A stretch of 64,000 nucleotides of DNA from Triticum aestivum (Eukaryota; Streptophyta; Magnoliopsida; Poales; Poaceae). The position numbers and the translations under genes were made by a program. The stretch lies in assembly GCF_018294505.1 (NCBI RefSeq), contig NC_057797.1, forward strand, positions 121,711,116 to 121,775,115. The letters run 5' to 3'. Positions within the stretch are counted from its first letter, which is position 1, and every line of letters starts with the position of its first letter. Under the pieces are notes generated by a model. It made no database searches. It was not told the DNA's origin and was given only the letters and a program-made list of their open reading frames with translations. Of the stretch, positions 1-13,100 are shown piece by piece.

Positions 1-1626
1 GCGAATGACACGGCAACAACAGCGAATAACTGGAAGACACCTGGCGCATCGGTCTCGGGGCGTCACAGTGTCCATGTACCCTCATAGACCGAAAGCGGAA
101 GCGTTAAGTAACGTTGTTGATGTAGTTGAACGTCTTCGCGATCCAACCGATCAAGTACCGAACGCGCGGCACCTCCGTGATCTGCACACGTTCAGCTCGG
201 TGTGTTGACGGTGATGACGGTGATGATGAAGTTACCGACGCAGGGCTTCGCCTAAGCACTACGACAATATGACCGAGGTGGAAAACTGTGGAGGGGGGCA
301 CCACACACGGCTAAGAGATCAACTTGTGTGTCTATGGGGTGCCCCCCTCCCCTTATATAAAGGAGGGGAGGAGGAGGAGGGCCGGACACAAGGGGCGTGC
401 CCAAAGGAGGGATTCCTACTCCTAGTAGGAGTAGGTTTCCCCCTTTCCTAGTCCAAGTACGAGAAGAAGGAAGGAGAGGGGACGGAGAAGGAAAGAGGGG
501 GGCACTGCCCCCTCCCCTTGTGGCCCTTCTCTCCTTTCCACTAAGGCGGTAAGGCCCATGAAGGCCCAATACTTCCCACGGCGAATTCCTGTAACTCTCC
601 GGTACTCCGAAAAATACCCGAACCACTCAGAACCTTTCCGATGTCAGAATATAGCCTTCCAATATATCGATATTTACATCTCGACCATTTTGAGACTCCT
701 CGTCATGTCCGTGATCTCATCCGGGACTCCGAACAAACTTCGGTCATCAAATCACATAACTCATAATACAAATCGTCATCAAACGTTAAGCGTGCGGACC
801 CTACGGGTTCGAGAACTATGTAGACATGACCGAGACACATCTCCGGTCAATAACCAATAGCGGAACCTGGATGCTCATATTGGATCCTACATATACTATG
901 AAGATCTTTATTGGCCAAACCGCATAACAACATACGTTGTTCCCTTTGTCGATGGTATGTTACTTGCCCGAGATTCGACCGTCGGTATCATCATACCTAG
1001 TTTAATCTCGTTACCGGAAAGTCTCTTTACTCGTTCCGTAATGCATCATCCCGCAACTAACTCATTAGTCACATTTCTTGCAAGGCTTATAGTGATGTGC
1101 ATTACCGAGAGGGCCCAGAGATACCTCTCCGAGAGTCGAAGTGACAAATCCTAATCTTGATCTATGCCAACTCAACAAACACCATTGGAGACACCTATAG
1201 AGCATCTTTATAATCACCCAGTTACGTTGTGACGTTTGATAGCACACTAAGTGTTCCTGCGGTATTCTGGAGTTGCATAATCTCATAGTCATAGGAACAT
1301 GTATAAGTCATGAAGAAAGCAATAGCAATAAACTAAATGATCATAGTGCTAAGCTAACGAATGGGTCTTGTCCATCACATCATTCTATAATGATGTGATC
1401 CCGTTCATCAAATGACAACACATGTCTATGGCTAGGAAACTTAACCATCTTTGATTAACGAGCTAGTCAAGTAGAGGCATACTAGGGACACTTTGTTTGT
1501 CTATGTATTCACACATGTACTAAGTTTCCGGTTAATACAATTCTAGCATGAATAATAAACATTTATCATGATATAAGGAAATATAAATAACAACTTTATT
1601 ATTGCCTCTAAGGCATATTTCCTTCA
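1..1626 (-). repeat. 3' LTR of Angela 1, truncated by the window edge
   Basis: On the plus strand it ends GGCATATTTCCTTCA at 1626, the reverse complement of an Angela LTR start, and is followed at once by GTCTCCCACTTGCAC, the complemented polypurine tract. A TATA-like TTATATAA lies at 353-360 in the minus-strand promoter position. An 11-bp-stem hairpin (ATCACATCATT / AATGATGTGAT, loop CTAT) is at 1374-1399. Short reading frames here are not genes. Confidence 0.88.
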
Positions 1627-1659
1627 GTCTCCCACTTGCACTAGAGTCAATAATCTAGT

Positions 1660-1781
1660 TCACATCCTCATGTGATTTCACACCAATAGTTCACATCTTT
1701 ATGTGATTAGTTCACGTCTCCATGTGACTAATACCCAAAGGGTTTACTAGAGTCAATAATCTAGTTCACATCTATATGTGA
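1660..1781 (-). other. Tandem palindrome array next to the Angela 1 polypurine tract
   Basis: Four units of the form TCACAT-N4-ATGTGA lie at 1660-1675, 1691-1706, 1712-1727 (one arm mutated to TCACGT) and 1766-1781. In element sense they sit between the end of pol and the polypurine tract. The loops differ (CCTC, CTTT, CTCC, CTAT) while the stems stay the same. Similar arrays occur in Angela 2 and in the WIS-like copy. Confidence 0.75.
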
Positions 1782-2062
1782 TTAACACCCAAAGAGTGAT
1801 CATGTTTTTCTTCTAAGAGAAGTTTAGTCAACGGGTCTGCCAAATTCAGAGCCGTATGAATTTTGCAAATTTTCTATGTCTACAATGCTCTGCACGGAGC
1901 TACTCTAGCTAATCGCTCACACTTTCAATATGTATCTAGATCGATACTTAGAGTCATCCAGATCGGTATAAAATCTTGCATTGGCGTAACTCTTACGACG
2001 AACTCTTTATCACCTCCATAACCGAGAAATATCTCCTTAGTCTTCTAAGGATAATTTTGACC
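1782..2062 (-). pseudogene. Angela 1 pol fragment: RNase H end
   Basis: This degenerate stretch matches the RNase H region of the more intact BARE/WIS copy (compare 45165-45640), including the part around the YVDASF motif of that copy. No open frame of useful length remains. It stops exactly at the gypsy 1 insertion point and resumes at 14118. Bases 2058-2062 (TGACC) are the gypsy 1 target-site duplication. Confidence 0.7.
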
Positions 2063-4705
2063 TGTAACATCCCAAATTTTTCAATTTGGAATGTTATGCA
2101 TTAGGTCATCTTTGCATATCATATTTTAATGCATTTCGGTTTGATCCTAGAAATTCTACGCAACTCAAGGACCTACGGAGAGAGTTGGGGATTTCGTTAT
2201 TTTTAGATTTGAGTTTTCTCAAATTTTGAAAAACGGATCGTTTGATTTTAATTATTTTCTCTTCGAATATTTCTTTTATAAAAATAAAAGAGAGGGGATA
2301 AAATGACTTCCTCGAAATAAAGAAATATTGGATATTTAATATTAAAATCAAATATGAATTTTATTCGGAGTTTTATCGCTATTTTATTAGAATTAGGAAA
2401 AATATGTGTTTTTCAAAATTGCATTAGAGTCTCAAATAAATGTTCACCTTGCCCCGTAGATTTTTAGAGGACGGGGAAAATTTATTTCAGGACTTTTGAA
2501 GTCTGTTTAGTATTTCTTTTCTTCGTTTTTCTGCACGGAATTATTTAAAAAAACGAACCGACTCCGGGCCGTAACCGGCCAGGACTCCCCAGCCGGCCCC
2601 CTCTTATAAGCCGCCGCCCGCGATCCCCAGCCCAACCGCGCCTAACCCAAACCCTAAACCGCCGCCGCCGCCGCGGACTTCACCGACGACGCCACCGCCC
2701 CTCGCCGCCCCGCCGGAGTCCTGTCGTCGCCCCGCCGCCCGTCGGACCCATCGTCGCCTCGCCAAAGGTAGCAACCGCCGCCGCCAGTTTTCTTCGGAAA
2801 ACCATACAGTTTTTTTATAAAAAAAAATAACCCGCGGTTTATTTATTTTTTATAGATCGGTTTTTTTATTATTTTTTCCCCGGTTTAGTTATTTAGCGAA
2901 CGCATGTTCGTTCGTTCGTTTTAACAAACGATTTTCACCGTTTAGCCGCAGACAGCGAACGTTCGTTCGTTAGCCTGTTCGTCAGTTTTTCTTTTTCTCG
3001 GATTTTCGCGATTATATTCGATCGCGATTTCTGATCCGATTTTCGTTTTAGTTTATCTTTTCGCTCGTTTGTATGAATCAGGTGATTCAAGCGCCTAGAG
3101 TTTCGTCTCGAAGCTCTCTTTCTGTTTAATCAACTTAAAAAAGTTGTTGCTACTGTAAAATTTGACTTCAGTCCAGATTAGTAATCGAAGCTTGTTTCTT
3201 TCCTAGTTTGAGTTTTGTTGCTTCGTTTGATTAGATTCTTTTTGCAAACCGTTGTTCTTAAGATGAACTTTGTGGTTAGATCTTCTTATTTGAGTTTTAC
3301 TCGTGCATCTTCATTTGATTGCTTATTGTATGCTTGTTTGTTTGCGATAGAGTACCCGGAGTACGAAGCGTGCTACTACGAGTCTCTAGGTTTCACGGAT
3401 CATCAGCAAGACAAGTAACACTTTGATCATACCTCTTTACTACCCAGTTTTATTTCATTAGATCAATCCTCAAACAATTGCATGATTAGGATCTGATTAA
3501 TATGTGGGTTTTGGGAAGTAGATGAGGTAGTACCTACTGTCATGTTTATTACCAAACCTTTCGGAGTTACTTCTACGTTGCTTATATTGCTATGCTATGC
3601 TTGTAGACATGGTTTGGGTTTGAGTGTATTCATGATAGATGTGAGTATTGTTAATAAATGGTTAACTTAAGGTGACTACTTTAATACACATCTGGATGGA
3701 CTGAGGCACCTGGGGAACCCAGTGTTGCCTGTATTTTTGGAAATCCCGGGGTACCGTGTGATTCTCCTATGGACTGCCACCCAGGCTCAAAGGCATCATA
3801 AGATTATTCATGCTAGAAACTTCCGTGTGCAGCCACATGCCATTATGGTCTCTGGCATAGTTGAGTAAGTTGTGGGAAACCTTTCCATGATGGGCTAGCA
3901 GATGTAGGGGATTGTACGTGTACAGGCCTATCTATCGGTTAAGGTGACCTCTTTGGAAAGACTGTGTTTCGGTCATCCGTTTCTCAAACATCATGCAGTG
4001 CGAGAAATACAACGGAGGAGAATGAGTCTTGTGGGGAAAAGTGCGCAAACCTCTGCTGAGTGTACAAACTAATCATGGTTAGCCGTGTCCCCGATTATGG
4101 ACATCTTGAGTATCTAGTTCTTGGGTTATCATGTGGATCTCATCACTCTTAATATAATTTGATTGGGTTTAATGATGATGCTTAATTGGGATTGAGTTGG
4201 GTGAACCTTCTCAATGTTTAACAACCACCATGATAGTTAAATAAAATTTATTCTGTTGTGGTAGGGAAAAATTGGCTTTCCGCAAAACATATAAACCATA
4301 CAGCCTCCACCAGCCATATATGCATGTAGTGATAGCATTATTCTGTTTGTTACTCTCTTGTGTTACATTGCCAGCATATTCCATGTGCTGACCCATTTCG
4401 GGCTGCAATGTATCATGTTGCAGACTTTTCAGATGACGAGTAAGAAGCCATAGGTCGTTGTGTTTCACTTATTGATGCCGTTGGAGTTGATGGACTCACT
4501 TTATCTTCCAAGCCTTCCGCTGTTATCGTATTAGATGGCCTTAAGCCATATTTATTGTAATAAGTTCTCTTTTGAGACATTCAATGTAATAAGTGTGTGA
4601 TTGCTACTCTGTTATAAATCCTCAAGTATTGTGCGTGTCAGCATTACCGATCCAGGGCTGACACTGATGCACAGAGATCAGACTGTTTGAGGTCTGGTCG
4701 CTACA
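2063..4705 (+). repeat. Gypsy 1 5' LTR (2643 bp)
   Basis: It is bounded by TGTAACATCCC and CGCTACA, and the primer-binding site follows three bases later. It holds a GC-rich island at 2560-2770 flanked by AT-rich sequence, and a 67-codon frame at 3215-3418 that recurs in both 3' LTR copies. From 3207 to the end it aligns with 12619-14117 at a constant offset of 9412, meaning no net length change over 1.5 kb, with scattered substitutions. Confidence 0.92.
2603..2660 (+). promoter_or_regulatory. Likely gypsy 1 LTR core promoter: TATA-like box and telo-box
   Basis: CTTATAAG (2603-2610) is followed by AAACCCTAAACC (2649-2660), a plant telo-box-like motif, and then a CCG-rich leader. The arrangement resembles grass housekeeping promoters. 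The matching positions in the 3' LTR are TTATAAG at 10677-10683 and a threefold telomere-like stretch at 10726-10743. The transcription start is inferred, not shown. Confidence 0.5.
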
Positions 4706-4708
4706 AGA

Positions 4709-4720
4709 TGGTATCAGAGC
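4709..4720 (+). other. Primer-binding site of gypsy 1
   Basis: TGGTATCAGAGC is complementary to the 3' end of initiator methionine tRNA, the usual primer of plant LTR elements. It lies three bases after the LTR end. Confidence 0.9.
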
Positions 4721-4813
4721 ACACGCTGACTGTAGGACACGACCACTAAGCTAAAGCGCTAGATCACTAATCTCTTCTCATTTCTGACTCCTCTCCATTT
4801 TCTACTCTTTAGG

Positions 4814-5551
4814 ATGGCGGACGCAAGGAACAAATTTGCACGACCGGATGAAGACACACCTTTTGGATGCCACTTGAAGGAAGTCACTAGGTACCTGAAC
4901 ATTGGAATACCAAGCTTCGCCGGGACTTACAACGCCACTTTACCAGAAGAGGAGCGCTGGATGATTCAAGTTCAAGTTCCAGGAAGGACATTTATGCCAG
5001 TCACTGAGCCCATAGAGTTTTCCTTTGATGCACCGACCTAGAGTCTAGGAAAGAGTATGGCAGCCCACATCACCATGGGACGCATTGGAGAAGTTTACCA
5101 CAAGGATATCAAGGATACTATCTGCCAGATTTGTGGGCGTCGAGATGAGAAATGGGAGATGGTCAACACCAGGAAGGATAGATCAATTGCCGCTTTCGTC
5201 CAGGAGTTAAACCAGCACATACATCGCTAGGAGAACCAGATGTGCGCAGGCATGATAGATCTGAAGAAGGCAATGACAAGGATCCTCGAGCTTGAAGAAG
5301 AACTCAAGGAAACTCGCGAAGATTATGAGGAGGAAATCATCGTACTAGTGGATAAGAATGACGACCTGACAAGGAAGCTAGGAGTCTTCATGGGAGACCC
5401 TACGCCAGGAGGAGAAGATCATGATTCCACTTGCCTGGAGAACTACATCATCATCGATGACACCGACTCGGACCCCGACGATAGCGATGATGACATTGTT
5501 GACGAAGCTAGAGCGGATATTATGGAGTCTTCTACCGATCAATTTTTCTAG
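4814..5551 (+). pseudogene. Pre-gag accessory ORF of gypsy 1, broken by two TAG codons
   Basis: One frame of 246 codons runs from ATG 4814 to TAG 5549-5551, interrupted by TAG at 5039-5041 and TAG at 5228-5230; there is no frameshift. The N-terminal part is rich in aromatic and basic residues and contains two probable beta strands (around RWMIQVQVPG and PIEFSFDAP), then an alanine- and methionine-rich helix and a Cys-x2-Cys pair (CQIC). The C-terminal third is charged and likely a coiled coil (residues about 142-180), ending in a very acidic tail. I do not recognise a characterised family. It lies in the position of the additional ORFs described for some plant gypsy elements, and gypsy 2 has a comparable ORF in the same place. 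Confidence 0.65.
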
Positions 5552-5741
5552 TCGACCACCAAAACCAGTAGTAGTATTCCACCATGTATATAGTATAGTC
5601 CGAGCATAGTTCTAGATCGATTGTATGCCCATGCTTGATTGATTGAGTGATATGATTGTGTTTGTCTCATGTGCATATGGGTAGTGTTTCCCCCCTAGAC
5701 CTCATTCTACTCTGTTTTCTCATCTTTTCTAAACCCATCAG

Positions 5742-8700
5742 ATGCCTCCGAGACGCGACAATGGATTTGCATGCTTTCCCATCGGAGCTCACTCAGTTGA
5801 TCCAGCAGCAGAATGCACTGATGCGGATACTAGTCTAGAATCAGAATCAGGGGAACAACAACAACCCACCACCACTACCACATGTTGATCACTTAGCCCG
5901 TTTTCTAAGGCTGAATGCGCCGGTGTTCTCCAGTAGCACCGAGCCGATAGTTGCAGATGATTGGCTCCGCAAGATTGGAAGGGAGTTGGCCACTACAGGA
6001 TGCACAGATATGGAAAGAGTGCGTTTTTGCCTCACATCAGCTTGATGGACCCGCAACAACATGGTGGGAGAATTACACTGTCACCTATCCAATCGACACT
6101 GTTACATGGGACCAGTTTCAGCAGGCTTTTCACACAGCCCATGTATCAGCAGGAGCTATGGCCATGAAGAAGCGTGAGTTCCGCAACTTACGCCAAGGAG
6201 GACACACCGTTGGCCAGTATGTGGATTACCTTAGTAAGCTAGCACGTTATGCCCCAGATGACATCGCTACAGATGCAGCTAAGCAGGAGAAGTTTTTGGA
6301 AGGACTGAATGATGAGCTGAGCATGCAGTTGATGGTAGCAACCTTTAATAACTACCAACAGTTTGTAGATAGAGCTCTCATGATTGAAGGGAAGCAGCAG
6401 CAGATTGACAACCGCAAGAGGAAGTATGGACAAGGGAAGTATAATTCTGGAGCTCAGCAGAGACCCCGTTTTACCCTGAACTCGGGAGGACCCCTTCAGC
6501 ATAACCATGGAGGTCACAATCACACTGGAGGAAGTTCGCACAACCATAGTGGCCCCAAGAATGAGAATGGTAATGGAGGAAGAAATGGCCAGAACCGTTC
6601 CAACCCAGCAACACCCGCCAAGAAATATTTAAGCCACGTTACTTGCTACAAGTGCAAGAAGACTGGACATTATGCCAATGAATGTCCTAAAGCTAAGAAT
6701 GGAAACGACAATGTAAGTTCTGGGAAGAAGCCCAACCCTTTCAACAGGGGACGAGTGAACCACGTTAACATGGAGGAGGTTGAAGCCCAGCCAGATGCAG
6801 TAATAGGTAAGTTTTTGGTTAAGTCATTTACTGCAATCGTTCTTTTTTATACTGGTGCATCACATTCATACATATCAAGGGGATTTGTGGATAAGTATAA
6901 GCTGCCCACCAAAGTTCTTAGTACACCTATGCTAGTGAGCTCCCCAGGAGTAGAGTATATGGCAAGCCAAGGAAGTTTTCAGATGCCACTGACCATAGGT
7001 AGGCATGTTTTCCCCTCAGATCTGATAATTTTGGAGTCGCAAGGTTTGGATGTGATTCTGGGTATGGATTGGCTATCAATGTATGGAGGAAACATCGATT
7101 GCGCCAGTAAGTCGATTTTGCTTACCACCCAGAAGGAAGAAGGATCAAGTATGTATCCCGGCATGTGCCGAATAGGACTCAAGTAAATTCCTTACCATGA
7201 GTTGTACAGGAGGAAGTACTCATGGTAAAGGATTTCCCGGATGTATTTCCAGAAGAGTTGCGAGGCATGCCACCGAATAGAGACATCGAGTTTTTTATTG
7301 AGCTTTTGCCAGGCACAGGGCCAATATCTAAGAGACCGTACCGGATGCCCGCACAAGATTTAAAGGAAATTAAGAAGCGGATTAAGGAGTTACTAGATAA
7401 AGGATATATTCGCCCAAGCTCGTCACCTTGGGGATCACCAGTACTTCTAGTGGAGAAGAAGGATGGATCGTTGAGGATGGTTGTTGATTATCGAGGATTG
7501 AATGAGGTGACGATCAAGAACAAGTACCCACTACCGATGATCAAATGATTTGTTTGATCAGCTGCAAGGAGCTAAGGTGTTTTCCAAGATTGATCTGTGA
7601 TCAGGGTACCACCAACTGAAGATTCGAGAGCAGGATATACCTAAGACAGCTTTTACCACGAGGTACGGGCTATATGAGTATACTGTTATGTATTGGCCTG
7701 ACTAATGCACCTGCCTATTTTATGAACATGATGAACAAGGTGTTTATGGAGTTTTTGGATAAGTTCGTTGTGGTGTTCATTGATGATATTCTGGTCTACT
7801 CGAAGAATGAAGAGGAGCATAAAGAGCATTTGCGTTTAGTACTTGGGAAGCTCGGAGAACATCAGCTATACGCCAAGTTCAGCAAGTGTGAGTTTTGGTT
7901 GAAGGAAGTTGGATTCCTTGGACATGTTATATCCGAGAAGGAATAGCGGTAGACCCCACCAAAGTTGTCACTATGACAAATTGGGAGGCACCCACGTCAG
8001 TTGGAGAGATCCGGAGTTTTCTTGGACTCACAGGATACTACCGGAGGTTCATTGAGAATTTCTCGAAGATTGCAAAGCCTATGACGGAGTTGTTAAAGAA
8101 GGACACCAAGTTCAAATGGACTGAGGAATGTGAGGCCAGTTTTCAGGAGTTGAAGAAACGCTTGGTTACATCACCAGTGTTGATTCTGCCAGATCAACGC
8201 AAGGATTATGAAGTATATTGCGACGCTTATCATCGAGGACTTGGAGCCATACTTATGCAGGAGGGAAGAGTTGTTCCATATGCCTCACGACAGCTTAAAC
8301 CCCATGAGTTAAATTATGCTACGCATGATTTGGAGTTAGCAGCCGTAGTGCATGCATTGAAGACTTGGGGACATTTTCTCATCGGAAACCATTGTGAGGT
8401 ATACACAGATCACAAGAGTTTGAAGTATATCTTCACGCGGAAGGAGTTGAATCTCAGGCAGAGGATATGGTTGGAACTCATTAAGAATTATGATATGAAG
8501 TTGCATTATCATCCCGGAAAGGCTAACGTAGTAGCCGATGCGTTGAGCCACAAGAGTCATGTCAATACACTCATGACCGGAGAGTTACCCAAGGAGTTAG
8601 CAGAGGATCTTCGCGAGCTATGTTTGGAGATAGTTCCGAGAGGCTATGTAGCAGCATTGGAGATTCAGTCTACTTTGATGGATAAGATCAGGGAAGCTCA

Positions 8701-10123
8701 GAAGATAGACAAGGAGATTGTTGAGATAAAGGAAAGGATGAGCAAAGGAAAGGCTAAAGGATTTCGTGAGGATGAGCACGATACCTTATGGTTCGAGGAC
8801 CGCGTATATGTGCCAAATGATCAGGAGATCAGGAAGCTGATTTTGCAGGAGGCCCGCGATTCGCCATATTCGATTCACCCAGGAAATACTAAAATGTACC
8901 TGGATTTGAAGGATAATTTCTGGTGGACCGGAATGAAGAAGGATATTGTGGAGTATGTAGCAGTTTGTGATCAGAAGCCAGCAGGATTGCTACAACCATT
9001 GTTGATACCCGAATGGAAGTGGGACAAGCTAGGCATGGATTTTATCACGGGATTGCCCAGGACTCGTTCAGGCCATGACTCGATATGGGTTGTAGTCAAT
9101 CATTTGACGAAAGTAGCTCATTTCATCCCAGTGAAGACCACTTACACCAGTGCTAAGTTGGCAAAGATATACATGACCAGGATCGTATGTTTGCATGGAG
9201 TTCTGAGGACCATTGTATCAGATAGAGGAACCCAGTTTACCTCAAAGTTTTGGAATCAGTTGCATGAAACTTTGGGAACTAGGCTAGAGTTCAGTACAAA
9301 TTTTCACCCGCAGACAGATGGACAGACTGAGAGAGTCAATCAGATTTTGGAGGACATTTTGAGAGCTAGTGTGCTAGATTATGGATCTAGTTGGGACGAC
9401 AATTTATCTTATGCAGAGTTCTCTTACAACAACAACTATCAAGCCAGTTTGAAGATGGCCCCTTTCGAAGCATTGTGCGAAAGGAGGTGCAGGACACCAT
9501 TGTTGTGGGATGAAGTTGGAGACCGATAGTTGTTTGGACCAGATTTGATTAAAGAGTCTGAAGAGAAGGTTAAGTTGATTCGTGATAGACTCAAAGTAGC
9601 CCAGTCCAGGCAGAAGAGCTATGCGGATTCTAAATGCAAGGAGATAGTTTACAAAGTTGGAGACAGAGTGTATCTTCGTGTATCACCACTTCGAGGAGTG
9701 AAGCGTTTTGGATTTAAGGGAAAGTTAGCACCACGTTTTGTGAGACCATACAAAGTTTTGGAACGTATGGGAGAAGTTGCTTACAAGTTGGAATTGCCCG
9801 AAGGACTGTCAGGACTTCACGATGTGTTCCACGTTTCTCAGTTGAAGAAGTGCCATGCAGAGATGGCTGATATTCCTCTGAGAGATATAGTGCCACTGGA
9901 AGTGATTCAGTTGGATAGCGACTTGACCTACGAGGAGAAACCAGTCAAGATTCTTGATTTTGCCAGCCGAGTCACACGCAGCAACGTTATCAAGTTTTGC
10001 AAGGTTCAGTGGAGCCACCATACCGAGGATGAAGCCACCTGGGAACGAGAGGAAGACCTACGTAAGGATCACCCTCACCTATTTTCTAGCCAACCCGAAT
10101 CTCGAGGGCGAGATTCATCTTAA
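5742..10123 (+). pseudogene. Gypsy 1 gag-pol polyprotein with chromodomain, multiply broken
   Basis: Domain order is gag (about 5742-6640), CCHC zinc knuckle near 6645-6690, aspartic protease (YTGASHS near 6850, with Tyr where Asp is normal), reverse transcriptase (FIDD near 7780), RNase H (about 8210-8550), integrase (about 8860-9480) and chromodomain (about 9900-10080). Lesions visible: a frameshift near 5757-5770, TAG 5836-5838, an extra T in the run at 6027-6031, a frameshift near 7145, TGA 7198-7200, an extra A near 7542, TGA near 7597, a two-base loss near 7692, a lost G near 7940 and TAG 9527-9529. The integrase zinc finger is also damaged: after the first Cys of its CxxC pair (near 8967) the sequence jumps to QKPAG, removing about ten residues present in gypsy 2. 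No functional protein is expected. Confidence 0.9.
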
Positions 10124-10130
10124 GGGGGGG
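10122..10130 (+). other. Polypurine tract of gypsy 1
   Basis: AAGGGGGGG lies six bases before the 3' LTR, just after the polyprotein stop. It is the expected site of plus-strand priming. Confidence 0.8.
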
Positions 10131-10136
10131 TAGGTT

Positions 10137-13100
10137 TGTAACATCCCAAATTTTTCAATTTGGAATGTTATGCATTAGTTCATCTTTGCATATCATATTT
10201 TAATGCATTTTGGTTTGATCCTAGAAATTCTACGCAACTCAAGGACCTACGGAGAGAGTTGGGGATTTCGTTATTTTCATATTTGAGTTTTCTCAAATTT
10301 TGAAAAGAGGATCATTTGATTTTAATTATTTTCTCTTTGAATATTTCTTTTATAAAAATAAAAGAGAGAGGATAAAATGACTTCCTCAAAATAAAGAAAT
10401 ATTGGACATTTCATACTAAAATCAAATATGAATTTTATTCAGAGTTTTATCGCTATTTTATTTGAATTATGAAAAATATGCGTTTTTCAAAATTTCATTA
10501 GAGTCCAAAATAAATGTTCACCTTGTCCGGTAGATTTTTAGAGGACGGGGAAAATTTATTTCAGGATTTTTGGAGTCCGTTTAGTATTTTTTTTTCTTTG
10601 TTTTTCTGCACGAAATTATTAAAAAACGAACCAACTCCGGGCCGTAACCGGCCAGGACTCCCCAGCCGGCCCCCTCTTATAAGTCGCCGCCTGTGACCCC
10701 CAGCCCACCCCAGCCCACCCGTGCCTAACCCTAACCCTAAACCGCCGTCGCCGCCTCGCCGCCCCGCCCGAGTCCCGCCGTCGCCCCGCCGCCCGTCGGA
10801 CCCGCTGTCGCCTCGCCGGAGCCTCGCCGAAGGTAGCAACTGCCGCAGGTTTTCTTCGGAAAACCGTACGGTTTTTTTAAAGAACCCACGGTTTGTTTTT
10901 TATAGATCGGTTTTATTTTTTTTATTTTTCCCCGGTTTAGTTATTTGACGAATGCATGATCGTTCGTTTGTTTTAACGAACGATTTTCACCATTTAGCCG
11001 CAGACAACGAATGTTCGTTCATTAGCCTGTTTGTTAGTTTTTCTTTTTCTCGGATTTTCACGATTATTTTTTATCGTGATTTCTGGTCCGATTTTCGTTT
11101 TAGTTTATCTTTTCGCTCGTTTGTCGGAATCAGACGATTCAAGCGCCTAGAGTTTCGTCTCGAAGCTCTCTTTCTGTTTAATCAACTTAAACAATTTTTT
11201 GCTACTATAAAATTTGTCTTTAGTCCAGATTAGTAATTGAAGCTTTTTTCTTTCGCAGTTTGAGTTTTGTTGCTTCGTTTGATTAGATTCTTTTTGCAAA
11301 CCGGAGTTCTTAAGATGAACTTTCTGGTTAGATCTCCTTATTTGAGTTTTAGCCGTGCATCTTTGTTTGATTGCTTATTGTATGCTTGTTTGTTTGCGAT
11401 AGAGTACCCGGAGTGCGAAGCGTGCTACTACGAGTCTCTAGGTTTCATAGATCATCAGCAAGGCAAGTAACACTTTGATCATACCTCTTTACTACCCGGT
11501 TTTATTGCATTAGATCAATCCTCAAACAATTGCATGATTAGGATCTAATTAATATCTGGGTTTTGGGAAGTATATGAGGTGGTACCTACTATCCTGTTTA
11601 TTAACAAACCTTTGGGAGTTACTTCTACGTTGCTTATATTGCTATGCTATGCTCGTAGACGTGGTTTGGGTTTGAGTGTATTCATGACAGATGTGAGTAT
11701 TGTTAATTGATAGTTAACTTAAGGTGGCAACTTTAATATGCATGTAGTGATAGCATTATTCTGTTCATTACTATCTTGTGTTACATTGCCAGCATATTCC
11801 ATGTGCTGACCCATTTTGGGCTACAACGTATCACGTTGCAGACTTTTCAGACAACGAGTAAGAAGCCATAGGTCGTTGTCTTTCACTCAGTGATGCCGTT
11901 GGAGTTGATGGACTCACTTTATCTTACAAGCCTTCCGTTGTTATCGTATTAGATGGCATTAAGCCTTATTTATTGTAATAAGTTCTCTTTTGAGACATTC
12001 GATGTAATAAGTGTGTGATTTCTACTCTGTTATAAATCCTCAAGTAATGTGTGTGTTAGCATTACTGATCCAGGGATGACACTGATGCACAGAGATCAGA
12101 CTATTCCGACCGCCGCTACAGCCGTCGCCCCGCCGGAGTCTCGTCGTCGCCCTGCCGCCCGTCGGATACGCCGTCGCCTCGCCGGAGGTAGCAACCACCG
12201 CCGTCGGTTTCTTCGGAAAACCATACGTTTTTTTAAAGAACCCACGGTTTATTTTTATTTTATAGATCGGTTTTAATTTTTTTTATTTTTTCCCGGTTTA
12301 GTTATTTAGCGAACGCCTGTTCGTTCGTTTGTTTTAATGAATGATTTTCCCATTTAGCCACAGACAGCAAACGTTCGTTCGTTGGCCTGTTCGTCAGTTT
12401 TTCTTTTTCTTGGATTTTCGTGATTATTTTTTATCGCGATTTGTGATCCAATTTTCGTTTTAGTTTATCTTTTCGCTCGTTTGTCGAAATCACGCGATTC
12501 AAGCGCCTAGAGTTTTGTCTTGAAGCTCTCTTTTTGTTTAATCAACTTAAACAAGTTTTTGCTACTGTAAAATTTGACTTTAGTCTAGATTAGTAATCCA
12601 AGCTTGTTTCTTTCGCAGTTTGAGTTTTGTTGCTTCGTTTGATTAGATTCTTTTTGCAAACCGGAGTTCTTAAGATGAACTTTCTGGTTAGATCTTCTTA
12701 TTTGAGTTTTACCCATGCATCTTTGTTTGATTGCTTATTGTATGCTTGTTTGTTTGCGATAGAGTACCCGGAGTGCGAAGCATGCTACTACGAGTCTCTA
12801 GGTATCAAGGATCATCAGCAAGGCAAGTAACACTTTGATCATACCTCTTTACTACCCAGTTTTATTGCATTAGATCAATCCTCAAACAATTGCATGATTA
12901 GGATCTGATTAATATGTGGGTTTTGGGAAGTAGACGAGGTAGTACCTACTGTCCTGTTTATTACCAAACCTTTCGGAGTTACTTCTACGTTGCTTATATT
13001 GCTATGCTATGCTCGTAGACGTGATTTGGGTTTGAGTGTATTCATGACAGATGTGAGTATTGTTAATTGATGGTTAACTTAAGGTGGCAACTTTAATACA

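Noticed and set aside
252..626. Minus-strand 124-codon frame in the Angela LTR and its equivalents near 30596-30937 and 37455-37703
   Set aside because: It is proline- and glycine-rich LTR sequence around the TATA box, not conserved in length between LTR copies.
3215..3418. 67-codon frame repeated at 11267-11470 and 12627-12830, a possible small LTR-encoded protein
   Set aside because: It lies in LTR sequence that is repeated anyway; three copies of one LTR segment do not show coding selection, and no ribosome-entry or family evidence is visible.
4709..4720. tRNA-like sequences at this and other primer-binding sites
   Set aside because: Only the 12-14 bases complementary to the tRNA 3' end are present; no cloverleaf, so these are primer-binding sites and not tRNA genes.
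6239..6547. Antisense frame opposite gypsy 1 gag, and similar antisense frames opposite the other gag-pol regions
   Set aside because: These are shadows of codon bias on the sense strand; no motif or conservation between elements.
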